In this document: positions 15,843 to 24,006 of the stretch, one piece after another | Layout of the letters: each line of letters begins with the position of its first letter | Position numbering within the stretch: position 1 is the first letter of the stretch | Notes under the pieces: model-generated | The model's database searches: none | What the model saw: the letters and a program-made list of their open reading frames with translations, nothing else | Told to the model about the DNA's origin: nothing | Made by a program: the position numbers and the translations under genes | Origin: a virus | Virus record (IMG/VR): IMGVR_UViG_3300036831_000148 | Location: 82,269-146,268 of that record | DNA: 64,000 nt | Reading direction: 5' to 3' (one strand)

Positions 15843-17538
15843 CGGCGATGCGCCCGTACGCCAGCATCCGCACCTGCTGCGCCGGGGACACCCCGGCGGT
15901 GAACAGCGCCTGCTCCTCGTCCCACACCGCCGCCGAGATCCCGGCCTCGCGGCGCAGCAGCGGCAGGTAGGCGTCCTCCTGGGTGCCGCGGGCCAGCGCG
16001 TGCAGGATGTAGACGGTCGGGAACGGGCTGCCCTGGCGGGCGACCCGGCCGATGAGCTGCTCCATCCGGGCCGGGTTCAAGATGGTGTCCACCGCCAGCA
16101 GGTAGCGCGCCGCCTGCAGGTTGAGCGAGGCCTCGATCGTGGTGGTGCCCACCAGCACCCGGCAACTGGGGTCGTAGCGGAACCGGTCCAGCCGGCGCGC
16201 CCGCTCTTTCTTGTCGGTCTCCGCCGACCACATGAGCGTGCCGCCGATGCCCGCCGCCTTCAGCCGGGCCGCCAGGGCGGCCACGTTCGGCTTGAAGTAG
16301 ACGAAGATGACCGCCTTCTCACCGGACAGGTCGCCGGTGAGCAGGTTCATCACCCAGTCCAGCTTCACCGACACGTCCGCGCCCGGTCCCTCGTCCACCG
16401 CCGCCAGGCCCGAGCAGATCTGCGAGCCGAGGGTGAACGCGGCGCCCGCCGCGGCCCGGCCGACCTCCTCGCCCTGCTTGAGCAGCCGGCGCACGGTGCC
16501 TGCCCGCAGCTCGTCGTACCGCTTGCGCTGGGCGGGCAGCAGGTCCATGAACACCGGGCTGTACTGGATGGCAGGCATGGTCACGTCGCCGCCCAGGTCC
16601 TCCGCCCGGCGGCGCAGCACCAGCGGCCGGATGGCGTCGCGGAACTCCCTCAGCAGCCGCGGGTCGGAGGTGATGCCGGAGTCCACCTGGACGACCTTGG
16701 ACACCCGGGTCCGGCCGGTCTTGTCCCAGGGCGCGGCGGCGACGATCTCCTTGCGCGTCTGGGTGACGTAGCGCGAGCGAACCCGCTCCAGGGAGCCGAG
16801 CCGGTCCCGGCCGCCGACCGGCTGCAGGAAGCCCCAGAGCTCAGTCAGCCGCTTCTGGACCGGGGTGGCGTGCAGCCCGATCACCCGCGAGCACTGGCCG
16901 GCGAGCCGGTTGACCGCGTAGGAGGCCTCGGTCTCCGGGTTGCGCAGCGGGTCGATGTCGTCGTACACCAGGATGCCGACCGGGAACTGCAGCAGTTCCT
17001 CCACGTCGCCCTCGCGCCGCCTCTTGCCCTTGCCCGCGCCGGACAGGGTGCGGTCGGAGATGACCGCGACCTCCCAGTTGCTCATGTAGCCGCGGGTGCG
17101 CTGGGCGGGCGTGCCGTCGGCCACGTAGACGTTCACCCCGCGCAGCAGGCGGCGCAGCTCGCCCGCCCACGGGTCGTGCACCGCCGGGGCCCGGCAGACG
17201 ATCACCGCCCGGTTGCCCAGGCCGAGCTCCCCGTGCTCCTTGCACATGGCCAGCACCGAGATCACCTGGGCGGTCTTGCCCGAGCCGGTCGCGTCCGACA
17301 GCAGGCCGGGCGGTCCCATGTACATCCACGCGGCGCCCACCCGCTGGTGGCGGCGCAGCACGATGCCGCAGTCGCGGCACAGCACCGGGCTCACCAGGTC
17401 CGGCGCGTGCCGCCGGCAGGGGCCGGAGTTGAAGTACTTCAGGTCCGGCCAGTCCAGGATGTCGGGCAGGGCGCGGATCTGGTCAGCCACCCGGCGTCGG
17501 GCGGCACGGCTCATGAGGGCAGCATCGGGAAGGGCCAC
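15838..17538 (-). CDS. SNF2/SF2-type DNA helicase
   Basis: 566 aa. An N-terminal Cys/His stretch (CRRHAPDL...CRDCG, about 41-57) probably binds zinc. Q/I region and Walker A SDATGSGKT at about 79-87; motif II reads VYDDIDPL (about 190) instead of DEAH; motif III-like GLHATPVQKR. The second RecA lobe has VFVYFKPNVAALA, VLVGTTTIEASLNLQ and motif VI QLIGRVARQG. Such phage- and plasmid-borne helicases are usually linked to replication or recombination. It shares overlap architecture with the next operon but no clear promoter was found upstream. Confidence 0.88.
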   Translation of the reverse strand: MALPDAALMSRAARRRVADQIRALPDILDWPDLKYFNSGPCRRHAPDLVSPVLCRDCGIVLRRHQRVGAAWMYMGPPGLLSDATGSGKTAQVISVLAMCKEHGELGLGNRAVIVCRAPAVHDPWAGELRRLLRGVNVYVADGTPAQRTRGYMSNWEVAVISDRTLSGAGKGKRRREGDVEELLQFPVGILVYDDIDPLRNPETEASYAVNRLAGQCSRVIGLHATPVQKRLTELWGFLQPVGGRDRLGSLERVRSRYVTQTRKEIVAAAPWDKTGRTRVSKVVQVDSGITSDPRLLREFRDAIRPLVLRRRAEDLGGDVTMPAIQYSPVFMDLLPAQRKRYDELRAGTVRRLLKQGEEVGRAAAGAAFTLGSQICSGLAAVDEGPGADVSVKLDWVMNLLTGDLSGEKAVIFVYFKPNVAALAARLKAAGIGGTLMWSAETDKKERARRLDRFRYDPSCRVLVGTTTIEASLNLQAARYLLAVDTILNPARMEQLIGRVARQGSPFPTVYILHALARGTQEDAYLPLLRREAGISAAVWDEEQALFTAGVSPAQQVRMLAYGRIAA

Positions 17539-17546
17539 CCCCGTTA

Positions 17547-17864
17547 CTACGCCCGCCCGCGCGCCATGAACTCCCGGTGCAGCCGCTCGATCAGGTCCCG
17601 GTGCGGGCGCGCCCCGCGCAGGTCAGGGTGGTGGTGCCGGCACAGCCTGAACGTGCCCCCGGCTGCCGGGTAGCGGCCGTAGCGCAGGCAGCGCCACGAG
17701 TCATGGCAGGTGTGGGCCGCGTACCAGGCCAGGGCGGCCGCCAGGGCGGCCGACAGGAACGAGCCGGAAACCCCGCTCCAGAAGTCGTAGGGCACCCACC
17801 TGCCGTACGGGGCGCCGTAGTCGGCCCCAAAGAAGTGCACCAGCCAGTGCCAGAGGATCAACAC
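17547..17864 (-). CDS. Small membrane protein with HHP motif, 105 aa
   Basis: Starts MLILWHWLVHFFGADYG, then one hydrophobic segment (SGSFLSAALAAALAWY, about 30-50), followed by HTCHDSWRCLRYGR and FRLCRHHHPDLR. This layout (one membrane span plus Cys/His tail ending in HHP) is common in actinophage genomes in my recollection. Function unknown. Confidence 0.75.
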   Translation of the reverse strand: MLILWHWLVHFFGADYGAPYGRWVPYDFWSGVSGSFLSAALAAALAWYAAHTCHDSWRCLRYGRYPAAGGTFRLCRHHHPDLRGARPHRDLIERLHREFMARGRA

Positions 17865-17877
17865 GCCCGTGCGATCG

Positions 17878-18306
17878 TCACCCGGTGAGGAGGCCGGCGC
17901 CGATGCACAGCCCGGCCGCGGCGACGGTGATGCCGTAGGACAGCGCCCAGGCCTGCCAGCCGGGCGTCTCCCTTATCACAGCAACGACAGAGCACAGGGC
18001 GAGGGTGGCCAGGCCACTCGCAAGGAGAGCAGCGCGTCCTGACGCAACTGCGAACGGAAGCGCCACAAGGACTGATCCCGCGGTGGTGGCGAGTCCGCAA
18101 ACCGCGGCCCCGCTGACACCGTCGCCAGGATCGGACTGGTAGCGGCCCGAAGCCATGCCCGGAAACGCGGCCAGGCCCCCGGACAGCCCCGCCAGCCACA
18201 CGGCCAGGTGAGGCTGGTGCGCGATGTACAGGGCCAGGGAAAGGCCGATGCCGGTGGTGGTGCCGTCGGCGAGGCCCATGATGGCAGCTGCACGCGGAAT
18301 CCTCAC
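17878..18306 (-). CDS. Membrane protein, about four spans, 142 aa
   Basis: Hydrophobic segments at about 17-33, 37-50, 68-90 and 115-140. An internal ATG lies 9 codons after the GTG start. The N-terminal GLADGTTTGIGLSLAL is reminiscent of VIT1/CCC1-like transporters but too short to assign. Overlaps the upstream gene by GTGA. Confidence 0.65.
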   Translation of the reverse strand: MRIPRAAAIMGLADGTTTGIGLSLALYIAHQPHLAVWLAGLSGGLAAFPGMASGRYQSDPGDGVSGAAVCGLATTAGSVLVALPFAVASGRAALLASGLATLALCSVVAVIRETPGWQAWALSYGITVAAAGLCIGAGLLTG

Positions 18307-18581
18307 ACCGAGGTCTTGAACTTGCCCTCTACCCAGGCCAGCAGCTTGGCCAGCTCGGCGTCCACGTCGGCGACCACCTCCGGGCCGTACTTCTCCGCCA
18401 GGGCGGCCATCTCGGCGCGGTAGTTCCCCAGCGTGGTCACCAGGGCGGACTCGGCTACCTTGGCGTCGGCGAGCAGCTTGCGGGCCTCGGCGAGGGCCGC
18501 GGCGTCAAGCTCGCCCGCCCTGGCCTCCGCCTCGCGGAAGACCTTCTCAGCTGCCTGCTCCAGGTCGTTGATCAGGGACAT
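18303..18581 (-). CDS. Hypothetical coiled-coil protein, 92 aa
   Basis: Almost entirely helical, Ala/Glu-rich (EQAAEKVFREAEARAGELDA, VDAELAKLLAWVEGKF). Probably a structural or adaptor protein. Coupled to the membrane-protein gene that follows. Confidence 0.75.
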   Translation of the reverse strand: MSLINDLEQAAEKVFREAEARAGELDAAALAEARKLLADAKVAESALVTTLGNYRAEMAALAEKYGPEVVADVDAELAKLLAWVEGKFKTSV

Positions 18582-18614
18582 GACGCCGCCTCCTCAGTTC
18601 AGGTGGGATATCGG

Positions 18615-19337
18615 CTAGGCGGCGTCGCTGTCCCATACCTGGACGCCGGCGCCCCAGTCGCCGGCGGCGGCCACCTCGGCGGCGGCGCCGGCGTCGGTGA
18701 AGCCCTCCCCGGCCCGCACGTGGTTGACCGGGCGGGTGAACCGCCCCGCGGCGGCGGGCGCCGACACCGCGCGGAGGCCGGGCGCGGCGAACCGGCACGC
18801 GCCGGTTCCGCACGCGGTCCGGGCCGAGCACGTGAACATGCCCTGCGCGGCCCCGCAGGCGGCCACCGCGCGCCCCACGGCGGCGCGGACGGACGACCGG
18901 ACCCCGGCGGCGTACGCCCGCTCACGCAGGCTCACCGCGTCCCGGGCGATGGCGGCGGCGTACCTCTCGTCCTCGCCGAACGCGCCGAGGGCGTCCTCCA
19001 GGTCCTGCGCCCGGGCGACCGCAAGCGCGAGGGCGACCGCGTGCAGGAACGCGTCCTTGGTGAGGTGCCGCCCGGCGGCGCCGGCCCGGCCGGTCTTGGG
19101 CATGGCCCTGGCGGCCGCCATGTACGGCGCGGCGGCGGCGAAGTAATCACACCCGGCCAGGGGATTACCCGCGGCGCGCAGCACCGGCATGATGGCCGAC
19201 GTCCGGCTGGCCGCCAGCACCTGGGCGGCGCGCAGCGCCTCGGCGTAGGCGACCGCCAGCCCGCCGACGGTGACCGGGCGGGACGCGAGGGAGGGCCAGG
19301 GCCTGGCCAGATTGGCAAGGAGGTGATCGTAAGGCAC
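18615..19337 (-). CDS. Hypothetical protein, 240 aa
   Basis: Ala-rich, probably helical, with a Cys cluster near the C-terminus (VAACGAAQGMFTCSARTACG, about 160-185). GTG start. No transmembrane segment or known motif. First gene of a unit that runs into the coiled-coil and membrane-protein genes. Confidence 0.7.
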   Translation of the reverse strand: MPYDHLLANLARPWPSLASRPVTVGGLAVAYAEALRAAQVLAASRTSAIMPVLRAAGNPLAGCDYFAAAAPYMAAARAMPKTGRAGAAGRHLTKDAFLHAVALALAVARAQDLEDALGAFGEDERYAAAIARDAVSLRERAYAAGVRSSVRAAVGRAVAACGAAQGMFTCSARTACGTGACRFAAPGLRAVSAPAAAGRFTRPVNHVRAGEGFTDAGAAAEVAAAGDWGAGVQVWDSDAA

Positions 19338-19396
19338 ACTGGACTCGCATGCAGTAAACGGCGCGCCGGGTGCGGTGGCGCTTGCGCTGACATGAT

Positions 19397-19455
19397 AGGG
19401 ACCCTGCCCGTTCCCCGGCCAGCCTCACCAGTCGGCCACGCCGGGCAGGGTCCCT
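19397..19455. terminator. Long hairpin in the 19.4 kb gap
   Basis: Arms AGGGACCCTGCCCG (19397-19410) and CGGGCAGGGTCCCT (19442-19455) pair over 14 bp, with a GGCC/GGCC inner pairing. On the plus strand it is followed by TTTCC. It separates the coupling-protein operon from the 240-aa gene and may act as a terminator or leader structure. Confidence 0.55.
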
Positions 19456-19638
19456 TTCCGTCTCACCCGGGCCCCGGTCCGGCGCGGCGGGAAAACGCCG
19501 CGAGGCCAGCCTGCGCCCGGCGTGAACGGGGACGGCTGACCTCACGTGTGCCTCCTCAGTGAGAGGCACGGGCCGAGGGGCCTGTCCCTCCCGCCGGCGT
19601 GCCGGGTGCGGAACTGGGGCCTCTCGGGCTCTGCCGTG

Positions 19639-19668
19639 AGGTTAGGCCCAACCTCTGGTGATCGTCAA
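19639..19668 (-). promoter_or_regulatory. Promoter without palindrome in the 19.3-19.7 kb gap
   Basis: TTGACG, 18-nt spacer, TAACCT. The gap 19338-19679 otherwise holds the hairpin at 19397 and a GAGGAGG followed by GTG at 19545 that opens an Arg-rich frame overlapping the 240-aa gene out of frame; I do not call that frame a gene. The promoter probably serves 19337. Confidence 0.6.
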
Positions 19669-19679
19669 TATCACTGCGG

Positions 19680-20282
19680 TCACGCGGCGCGGCGGCGCGC
19701 CCGGCTGCGGCCCGGGCGGGCGGCGCGGCGGCGCGCCCGGCTGCGGGCGCTCCTGGGGTGCTCGAACCGCCCGCGGGCGCGCGGCGGCACAGGGGAGCGG
19801 CCAGGTGCGCGGTCACGCTGCGGCCCGGACGGGCGCTCGCGGCTCGCCCGGCGCGGGCGCGGCAACCGCTCCCAGCCGCCGCGCGACCGGCTCCACGTCC
19901 ACCGGCCGGCGGCCCGGCCGATGCCGCGCGCCACCGCGATGTTCCGGCTGCGCCGCGCGTGCAGCCTTACCCGGTGCAGCACGTGGGCGCGGAGCTCGCG
20001 GGCGAGCTGCCGCTGCACGTGCAGGGACCTGGCCTCGCGCAGCCGGCGCAGCAGGTCCATGCCCTCCGGCCCGAGCCGCACCCGCTGCCCGAGCGTGGCC
20101 CGGCTGCGGTCGGGGTGCTCGTGGCCGGGGAACAGCGCCGCGTGCAGCGTGTCCACCTGCGCCAGCAGCACCGAGGCCCGGTGGTAGCTGGGCCGGCGGT
20201 GCAGCATGGTGCGCACCACGTGCCGGGCCTCGCGCGGCAGCCGCCCGTAGGCGGGAAGGCCGTCCCTCCCGAAGGTCGCCAT
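19680..20282 (-). CDS. Hypothetical basic protein, 200 aa
   Basis: ATG with GAGGAGAG upstream, 15 nt after the coupling-protein stop. Residues 1-110 are helical and folded-looking (LPREARHVVRTMLHRRP, LGPEGMDLLRRLREAR). The last ~80 residues are Arg/Pro-rich and include an exact 26-nt DNA repeat. It may be a DNA- or membrane-associated accessory of the coupling protein. Confidence 0.65.
   Translation of the reverse strand: MATFGRDGLPAYGRLPREARHVVRTMLHRRPSYHRASVLLAQVDTLHAALFPGHEHPDRSRATLGQRVRLGPEGMDLLRRLREARSLHVQRQLARELRAHVLHRVRLHARRSRNIAVARGIGRAAGRWTWSRSRGGWERLPRPRRASRERPSGPQRDRAPGRSPVPPRARGRFEHPRSARSRARRRAARPGRSRARRRAA
19685..19746. repeat. 26-nt exact direct repeat in an Arg-rich tail
   Basis: The sequence at 19685-19710 recurs at 19721-19746. 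It encodes the repeated RSRARRRAA end of the 200-aa protein; a recent slippage or unequal-exchange duplication. Confidence 0.85.
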
Positions 20283-20297
20283 GTTTCTCTCCTCTGC

Positions 20298-21998
20298 TCA
20301 GCTTTCCCGGGCCGCGATGACGACCGGGCTGTAGTCGGCGCGGTTCCAGACCATGCGGGTGACGACCTCGACCGACTTGCGGTTGCGCTGCACCAGCAGC
20401 ACGTGCCCGTCGGGCAGCATCCGGATGCGGTCGGTGGAGAAGGTCTTCTCCGGCGCCCACACCTTGCGGGAGCCCTCGCGCCGCCAGGACTCGTACTCGC
20501 CGCACATCCTGGAGAACCGCTCCAGGTCGGCGTCCTCGGTGAACCCGCCGCCGATGACCTTGGTGGTGAACATGGTGAGGATCACCGGCGCGGCCTTCTC
20601 GCCCCAGCAGTCGGGCACCTGCGCGGCCGACTGCAAGCCCACCATGGCGGTTATGTTGTACCCGGCGGTAACCGCCAGCCAGCGCTTCAGGTTGATCCGG
20701 GCGGTGGTGGCCGCCTCGTCCAGGGCCAGGGTCATCGGGATGCGCAGCCGCCCGCCGCTGACCTCGGCGAGGTGCCGGGCCTGCTCCAGGTACTCCTCGG
20801 CGAACGCGGAGAAGTACGGGGTGAGCGAGCCGTGCGGGCGCTCGGACCCGATCAGGTACACGGTGCCGGTGCCGGCCCGCAGGAAGTCCGCGATGTCCAG
20901 GCCGTGCTCGCCCCGGTCCGGGTCCGGGCAGGCGACCGCCGCCAGGTCGGGGTCGTCCAGCCAGGCGAGGGCCGACTCGGCGGAGGTGACCGCCGACATG
21001 ACCGACTCCTCGTCCTGGGTGAGCAGGTCCTCCAGGGCCGCCGCCCAGTCGGGGGCCGCGCGGGCGCGGCGCAGGCCCTTGGCGAACTGCTCGTCGTCCG
21101 GGCGGCGGCACCAGGCGCGCACGTCCAGGACGTTGCCGTCCTGCAGGGCGGCGGCGTGCAGCGCCTTCGCCAGCAGTTGCATGCCGCGCTGCTCGTGCCA
21201 GGCGTCCTTGCCGCTCTCGTCGCGCGGCGCGGCGTGCATCAGCGCGCCCGCCCGGCGCAGGGCGATCCTGGGGCTCTCGCAGTCCGCCACCGGGTCCCAG
21301 CGGAAGTTAGTGCCCGGCCCGTAGCCGTCGGCGTCCAGCACCAGCACCTCGCCCAGCTTCTCGCGGGCGGAGGCCGTGTGCCGGTACTGGTCAGCGCGGG
21401 AGCTGGTGGCCAGCGCGGCCCCCGGCGCGTCCTGCAGCCAGGAGGAGATCAGGCCGGTCTTCACCGTCTGCGGTGGGGCGAAGACGCAGACGGTCTCGCC
21501 GCGCCCCACCGCCACCGCCTGGCGCGGCCGGTGCGCGGTGACGCCGACCTGGACGTACGCCTGCGCGGGCGGCAGGTCGGGGGCGAGCCGGCGCATCTTC
21601 TTCTGCGCGGCCTGCGGCGACAGGGTGACCCGCACCTCCCACGGGGTGGCCTCGCCCTGGTACTTGCGGCGCCTGCGGCGCGCGGCGGCGCCGCCCCGGA
21701 AGTGCCACGTCCAGCCCTCGGCGACCCGGCTGGCACCGTGCATCGCGCACGCGCCCGCCGGGAACAGCAGCAGGGACTGCGGCAGGCCCAGCGCCAGCAG
21801 GGCGAGGGCGAGCACCGCCAGCACCGCGCCGTACGCGCCCCCGCAGCGCACGGCGGCGGCGCTGAAGTCGGCCAGCCAGTTCTGCAGGGCCGGGTTGCGG
21901 ACGGCGGGCTGCCGCCGGGCCGGCCCCTGCTCCGCCAGGTCGCCGTCGTCCTCCAGGCCGGAGACCGCGGTCATCCGGCGGACCAGGCTGCCGCTCAC
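20298..21998 (-). CDS. VirD4/TraG-like type IV coupling ATPase
   Basis: 566 aa from GTG 21998 (GTGA overlap with the small gene upstream). Two membrane spans at about 53-85 (VLAVLALALLALGLPQ, LLLFPAG), then a nucleotide-binding site CVFAPPQTVKTG at about 172-182. The usual GKT is replaced by VKTG, the variant seen in actinobacterial TraG-type proteins. Walker B TLALDEAATT is at about 421. RNRKSVEVVTRM lies near the C-terminus. Expected role: inner-membrane ATPase that presents DNA or protein to a secretion or conjugation channel. No other type IV secretion genes are recognisable in the window. Confidence 0.8.
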   Translation of the reverse strand: MSGSLVRRMTAVSGLEDDGDLAEQGPARRQPAVRNPALQNWLADFSAAAVRCGGAYGAVLAVLALALLALGLPQSLLLFPAGACAMHGASRVAEGWTWHFRGGAAARRRRRKYQGEATPWEVRVTLSPQAAQKKMRRLAPDLPPAQAYVQVGVTAHRPRQAVAVGRGETVCVFAPPQTVKTGLISSWLQDAPGAALATSSRADQYRHTASAREKLGEVLVLDADGYGPGTNFRWDPVADCESPRIALRRAGALMHAAPRDESGKDAWHEQRGMQLLAKALHAAALQDGNVLDVRAWCRRPDDEQFAKGLRRARAAPDWAAALEDLLTQDEESVMSAVTSAESALAWLDDPDLAAVACPDPDRGEHGLDIADFLRAGTGTVYLIGSERPHGSLTPYFSAFAEEYLEQARHLAEVSGGRLRIPMTLALDEAATTARINLKRWLAVTAGYNITAMVGLQSAAQVPDCWGEKAAPVILTMFTTKVIGGGFTEDADLERFSRMCGEYESWRREGSRKVWAPEKTFSTDRIRMLPDGHVLLVQRNRKSVEVVTRMVWNRADYSPVVIAARES

Positions 21999-22150
21999 CG
22001 GGCCCTGCCCGCCCGGGACCGGCGGTGCCGCTGGTCCCCGTCCCACCGCTCGGCGCGGGCGCGGCGGCGCTGGCGCAGGAGCCGCTGCTGGCGGTCCCTG
22101 TCGCCGGCGGCGCGCTGCTGCCCGTCGCGGTTGCCTGCCCGGTTGTCCAT
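21995..22150 (-). CDS. Small highly basic protein, 51 aa
   Basis: MDNRAGNRDGQQRAAGDRDR and onward, Arg/Gln-rich, unlikely to fold alone. First gene after the promoter at 22190 and overlapping the coupling-protein start by GTGA. It may serve only to couple translation, or bind nucleic acid. Confidence 0.6.
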   Translation of the reverse strand: MDNRAGNRDGQQRAAGDRDRQQRLLRQRRRARAERWDGDQRHRRSRAGRAR

Positions 22151-22180
22151 GACTGCGCCCCTCTGCTGACTCGGTTGCCT

Positions 22181-22220
22181 CTTAACCCGAGTCTAGAGAG
22201 GTTGCTTGACTCTTGTCAAG
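22181..22220 (-). promoter_or_regulatory. Promoter with two stacked half-palindromes
   Basis: CTTGACAAGAGTCAAG (22205-22220) carries -35 TTGACA; spacer 18; -10 TAGACT (22195-22190) lies in a second palindrome-like CTAGACTCGGGTTAAG (22181-22196). It serves the small basic and coupling-protein genes. Confidence 0.75.
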
Positions 22221-22662
22221 TCGTGGCGAGCGAGGTTACCTCACGACCGAACACGGCCCACCATGACTCCATCTCCGCCTGCTGCGGGTGGCCGGGCACC
22301 GCCGGGTACAGGCGCGCCCACTCCAGGGCCCCGTCGCACTCCCCGGCGACCAGCAGGGCGTGCTCACCGCCGGGAGAGGACTCCGGGTGGTACTCGGCCA
22401 GGCCCACCGGGTCGCCGTACTGCCGGCGGAGCCGCCGCCACAAGCCGGGGGCGCCGGCGGTCGCCCAGTCCGGGCCACCTCGCCGGGTGACGGCGGCGAA
22501 GAACCCGTCCTCCGCCGCCCAGGCCCGCAGCCGTACCTCGCCGGACTCGCACCCGGGGGCGGTCACCGGGCGGTCGCAGTGGTCCAGCACCAGGTCGCCG
22601 AGCGCGGGCAGCCACAGCCGCCGGCCCAGCGGCGCGCGGCGCGGCAGGGGATCACCGGTCAC
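22216..22662 (-). CDS. Hypothetical protein, 148 aa
   Basis: Soluble, Trp-rich (DWATAGAPGLWRRLRRQYGD, SWWAVFGREV). The TGA stop lies inside the palindrome at 22205. The start overlaps the upstream gene by 11 nt. No family recognised. Confidence 0.7.
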   Translation of the reverse strand: MTGDPLPRRAPLGRRLWLPALGDLVLDHCDRPVTAPGCESGEVRLRAWAAEDGFFAAVTRRGGPDWATAGAPGLWRRLRRQYGDPVGLAEYHPESSPGGEHALLVAGECDGALEWARLYPAVPGHPQQAEMESWWAVFGREVTSLATT

Positions 22663-22984
22663 GGGCGGCGCCCCGGCGCAGCTCGTAGTGGTACACCTTG
22701 CCGTTCTCCGCCCACTGCCCGTACTGGGCGTAGGCGTCGGCGGCGCAGTAGTGCCAGTCCACCACCCGGGAGATCCCGCGCCGGACGCGGACCGTCGCCG
22801 GCTCCCCGCAGGCCTTCATCGCCTGGGCGGCGCGCAGCCGGCAGGTGCGCGGCTCGGCGCCCGGCTCCGGGTCAGGTACCACGCTCCACTGGGAGTCGCT
22901 CTCCACTGCCGCCCAGTGCTGGCCAGCAGGGGCCTCTCCCGCTGGCGCCGGCCGGGTGAACGTGCCCGCGGCCTCGTTGCTCAC
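22652..22984 (-). CDS. Hypothetical protein, 110 aa
   Basis: GTG with GGAGG upstream. The C-terminal half has scattered Cys (TCRLRAAQAMKACGEPA, WHYCAADAY) that could bind a metal. First gene of the unit starting at the 23009 promoter. Confidence 0.7.
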   Translation of the reverse strand: MSNEAAGTFTRPAPAGEAPAGQHWAAVESDSQWSVVPDPEPGAEPRTCRLRAAQAMKACGEPATVRVRRGISRVVDWHYCAADAYAQYGQWAENGKVYHYELRRGAARDR

Positions 22985-22999
22985 ATGTGCCTCCTGTTG

Positions 23000-23038
23000 C
23001 TTAACTGAAGTCTAGGAACAGCGGCTACCCTGCGTCAA
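23000..23038 (-). promoter_or_regulatory. Promoter with palindrome at the -10
   Basis: -35 TTGACG, spacer 18, -10 TAGACT inside CTAGACTTCAGTTAAG (23000-23015). No palindrome at the -35. The short transcript leader contains GGAGG. Confidence 0.65.
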
Positions 23039-23361
23039 GCCGCGCGGTGCCGCTCCACCTCCGCCAGTTTCACCCGGTCCAGCGGCTTCTCGCACCGCGG
23101 GCAGCGCAGCGCCCCCCGGGAGTCGTCCCACCACAGCCCGCACGTCCCGCAGTGCAGCAGGACGTAGACGACCCGGGCCGCCTCGCGGCGGCGGACCGCC
23201 TCGGCCTCGGCGCAGAGGTAGGCGGCGCGGGTCACGGCATGGCTGTGGGCGCAGGCCCAGGTGACCGCGCCCTTCTCGCTCTTGCGCAGCACCCCGGCGA
23301 ACGCGGCCGTGCCCGGCTTCAGGCGCCGGTAGCCGACGTAGTACTCCCCGACAGCGGCCAT
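23035..23361 (-). CDS. Zinc-ribbon protein, 108 aa
   Basis: VLLHCGTCGLWWDD followed by ALRCPRCEKPLD is a two-pair zinc ribbon at about 68-95. The N-terminal half has VTWACAHSHAVTRAAYLCAE. It overlaps the upstream gene by one base. Confidence 0.75.
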   Translation of the reverse strand: MAAVGEYYVGYRRLKPGTAAFAGVLRKSEKGAVTWACAHSHAVTRAAYLCAEAEAVRRREAARVVYVLLHCGTCGLWWDDSRGALRCPRCEKPLDRVKLAEVERHRAA

Positions 23362-23690
23362 CAGTTCATCCTTGCCGGGTCCACCGCAGCCTGGAAGCCG
23401 CGGTCAGCCGGCGTCAACCCGGTCATCCTGGCCTGCCGGCTGACCACGCCACCACGCGCCCAGAAGCCGTCGCGGTCGCTGCCCTGCCGGTCGCCGCCGG
23501 TATGGTCAACACGAACCAGCATGGTCCCCGGGCCGGGCAGCGCCGAGCCCTCCGGCCAGGTGACCGGCACCCGCCGCCACTCGTACAGGCCCTGGAAGTC
23601 GCTGTAGGCGTACTCGCCGGCAGGCAAGCGAGCGTACACCTTGCCGGTTCCGCAGGGGTCCTCGAACCGCAGGAACATGCCGTCAGGCAC
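23361..23690 (-). CDS. Hypothetical protein, 109 aa
   Basis: Mostly beta-strand in appearance (MFLRFEDPCGTGKVYARLPA, TMLVRVDHTGGDRQ). No Cys cluster or membrane span. Overlaps 24006 gene by 8 nt. Confidence 0.7.
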   Translation of the reverse strand: MPDGMFLRFEDPCGTGKVYARLPAGEYAYSDFQGLYEWRRVPVTWPEGSALPGPGTMLVRVDHTGGDRQGSDRDGFWARGGVVSRQARMTGLTPADRGFQAAVDPARMN

Positions 23691-24006
23691 GGCCGCCGCC
23701 CTCCAGGAACGCCGCGAACTGCTCGCGCAACCCGGGCTCCAGGTCCAGTACGTCTTCCAGCAGGCTCTTGCCGCCGGCTCCCGGCAGCTTCACCGACATC
23801 ATCAGGCCCAGCCACGCCGACCAGGCCCTGGCCAGGGACTTGCGGCTCTCCAGCGAAGCCTCCTGGCGGCCCAGCCGGTGCGCCTCCGCCGCCAGTTCCC
23901 TCGCGCGGGCGGCAGCGCGGTCGCGCGAGGGGCCGGCCGGGGCGCCGGCGATGACCAGGCGCTCCAGGTCCCCGGCCACCGACGCCAGGGTGCGCGGCGC
24001 GGTCAC
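23683..24006 (-). CDS. Hypothetical helical protein, 107 aa
   Basis: Ala/Arg-rich helices (DRAAARARELAAEAHRLGRQ) and an acidic end (LLEDVLDLEPGLREQF). GTGA-coupled to the gene upstream. Function unknown. Confidence 0.7.
   Translation of the reverse strand: MTAPRTLASVAGDLERLVIAGAPAGPSRDRAAARARELAAEAHRLGRQEASLESRKSLARAWSAWLGLMMSVKLPGAGGKSLLEDVLDLEPGLREQFAAFLEGGGRA

Noticed and set aside
19165-19545. Arg-rich frame with GAGGAGG-GTG at 19545
   Set aside because: It overlaps the better-supported 240-aa gene in another frame over more than half its length; composition is that of a shadow. The ribosome-site-like sequence is noted with the promoter.
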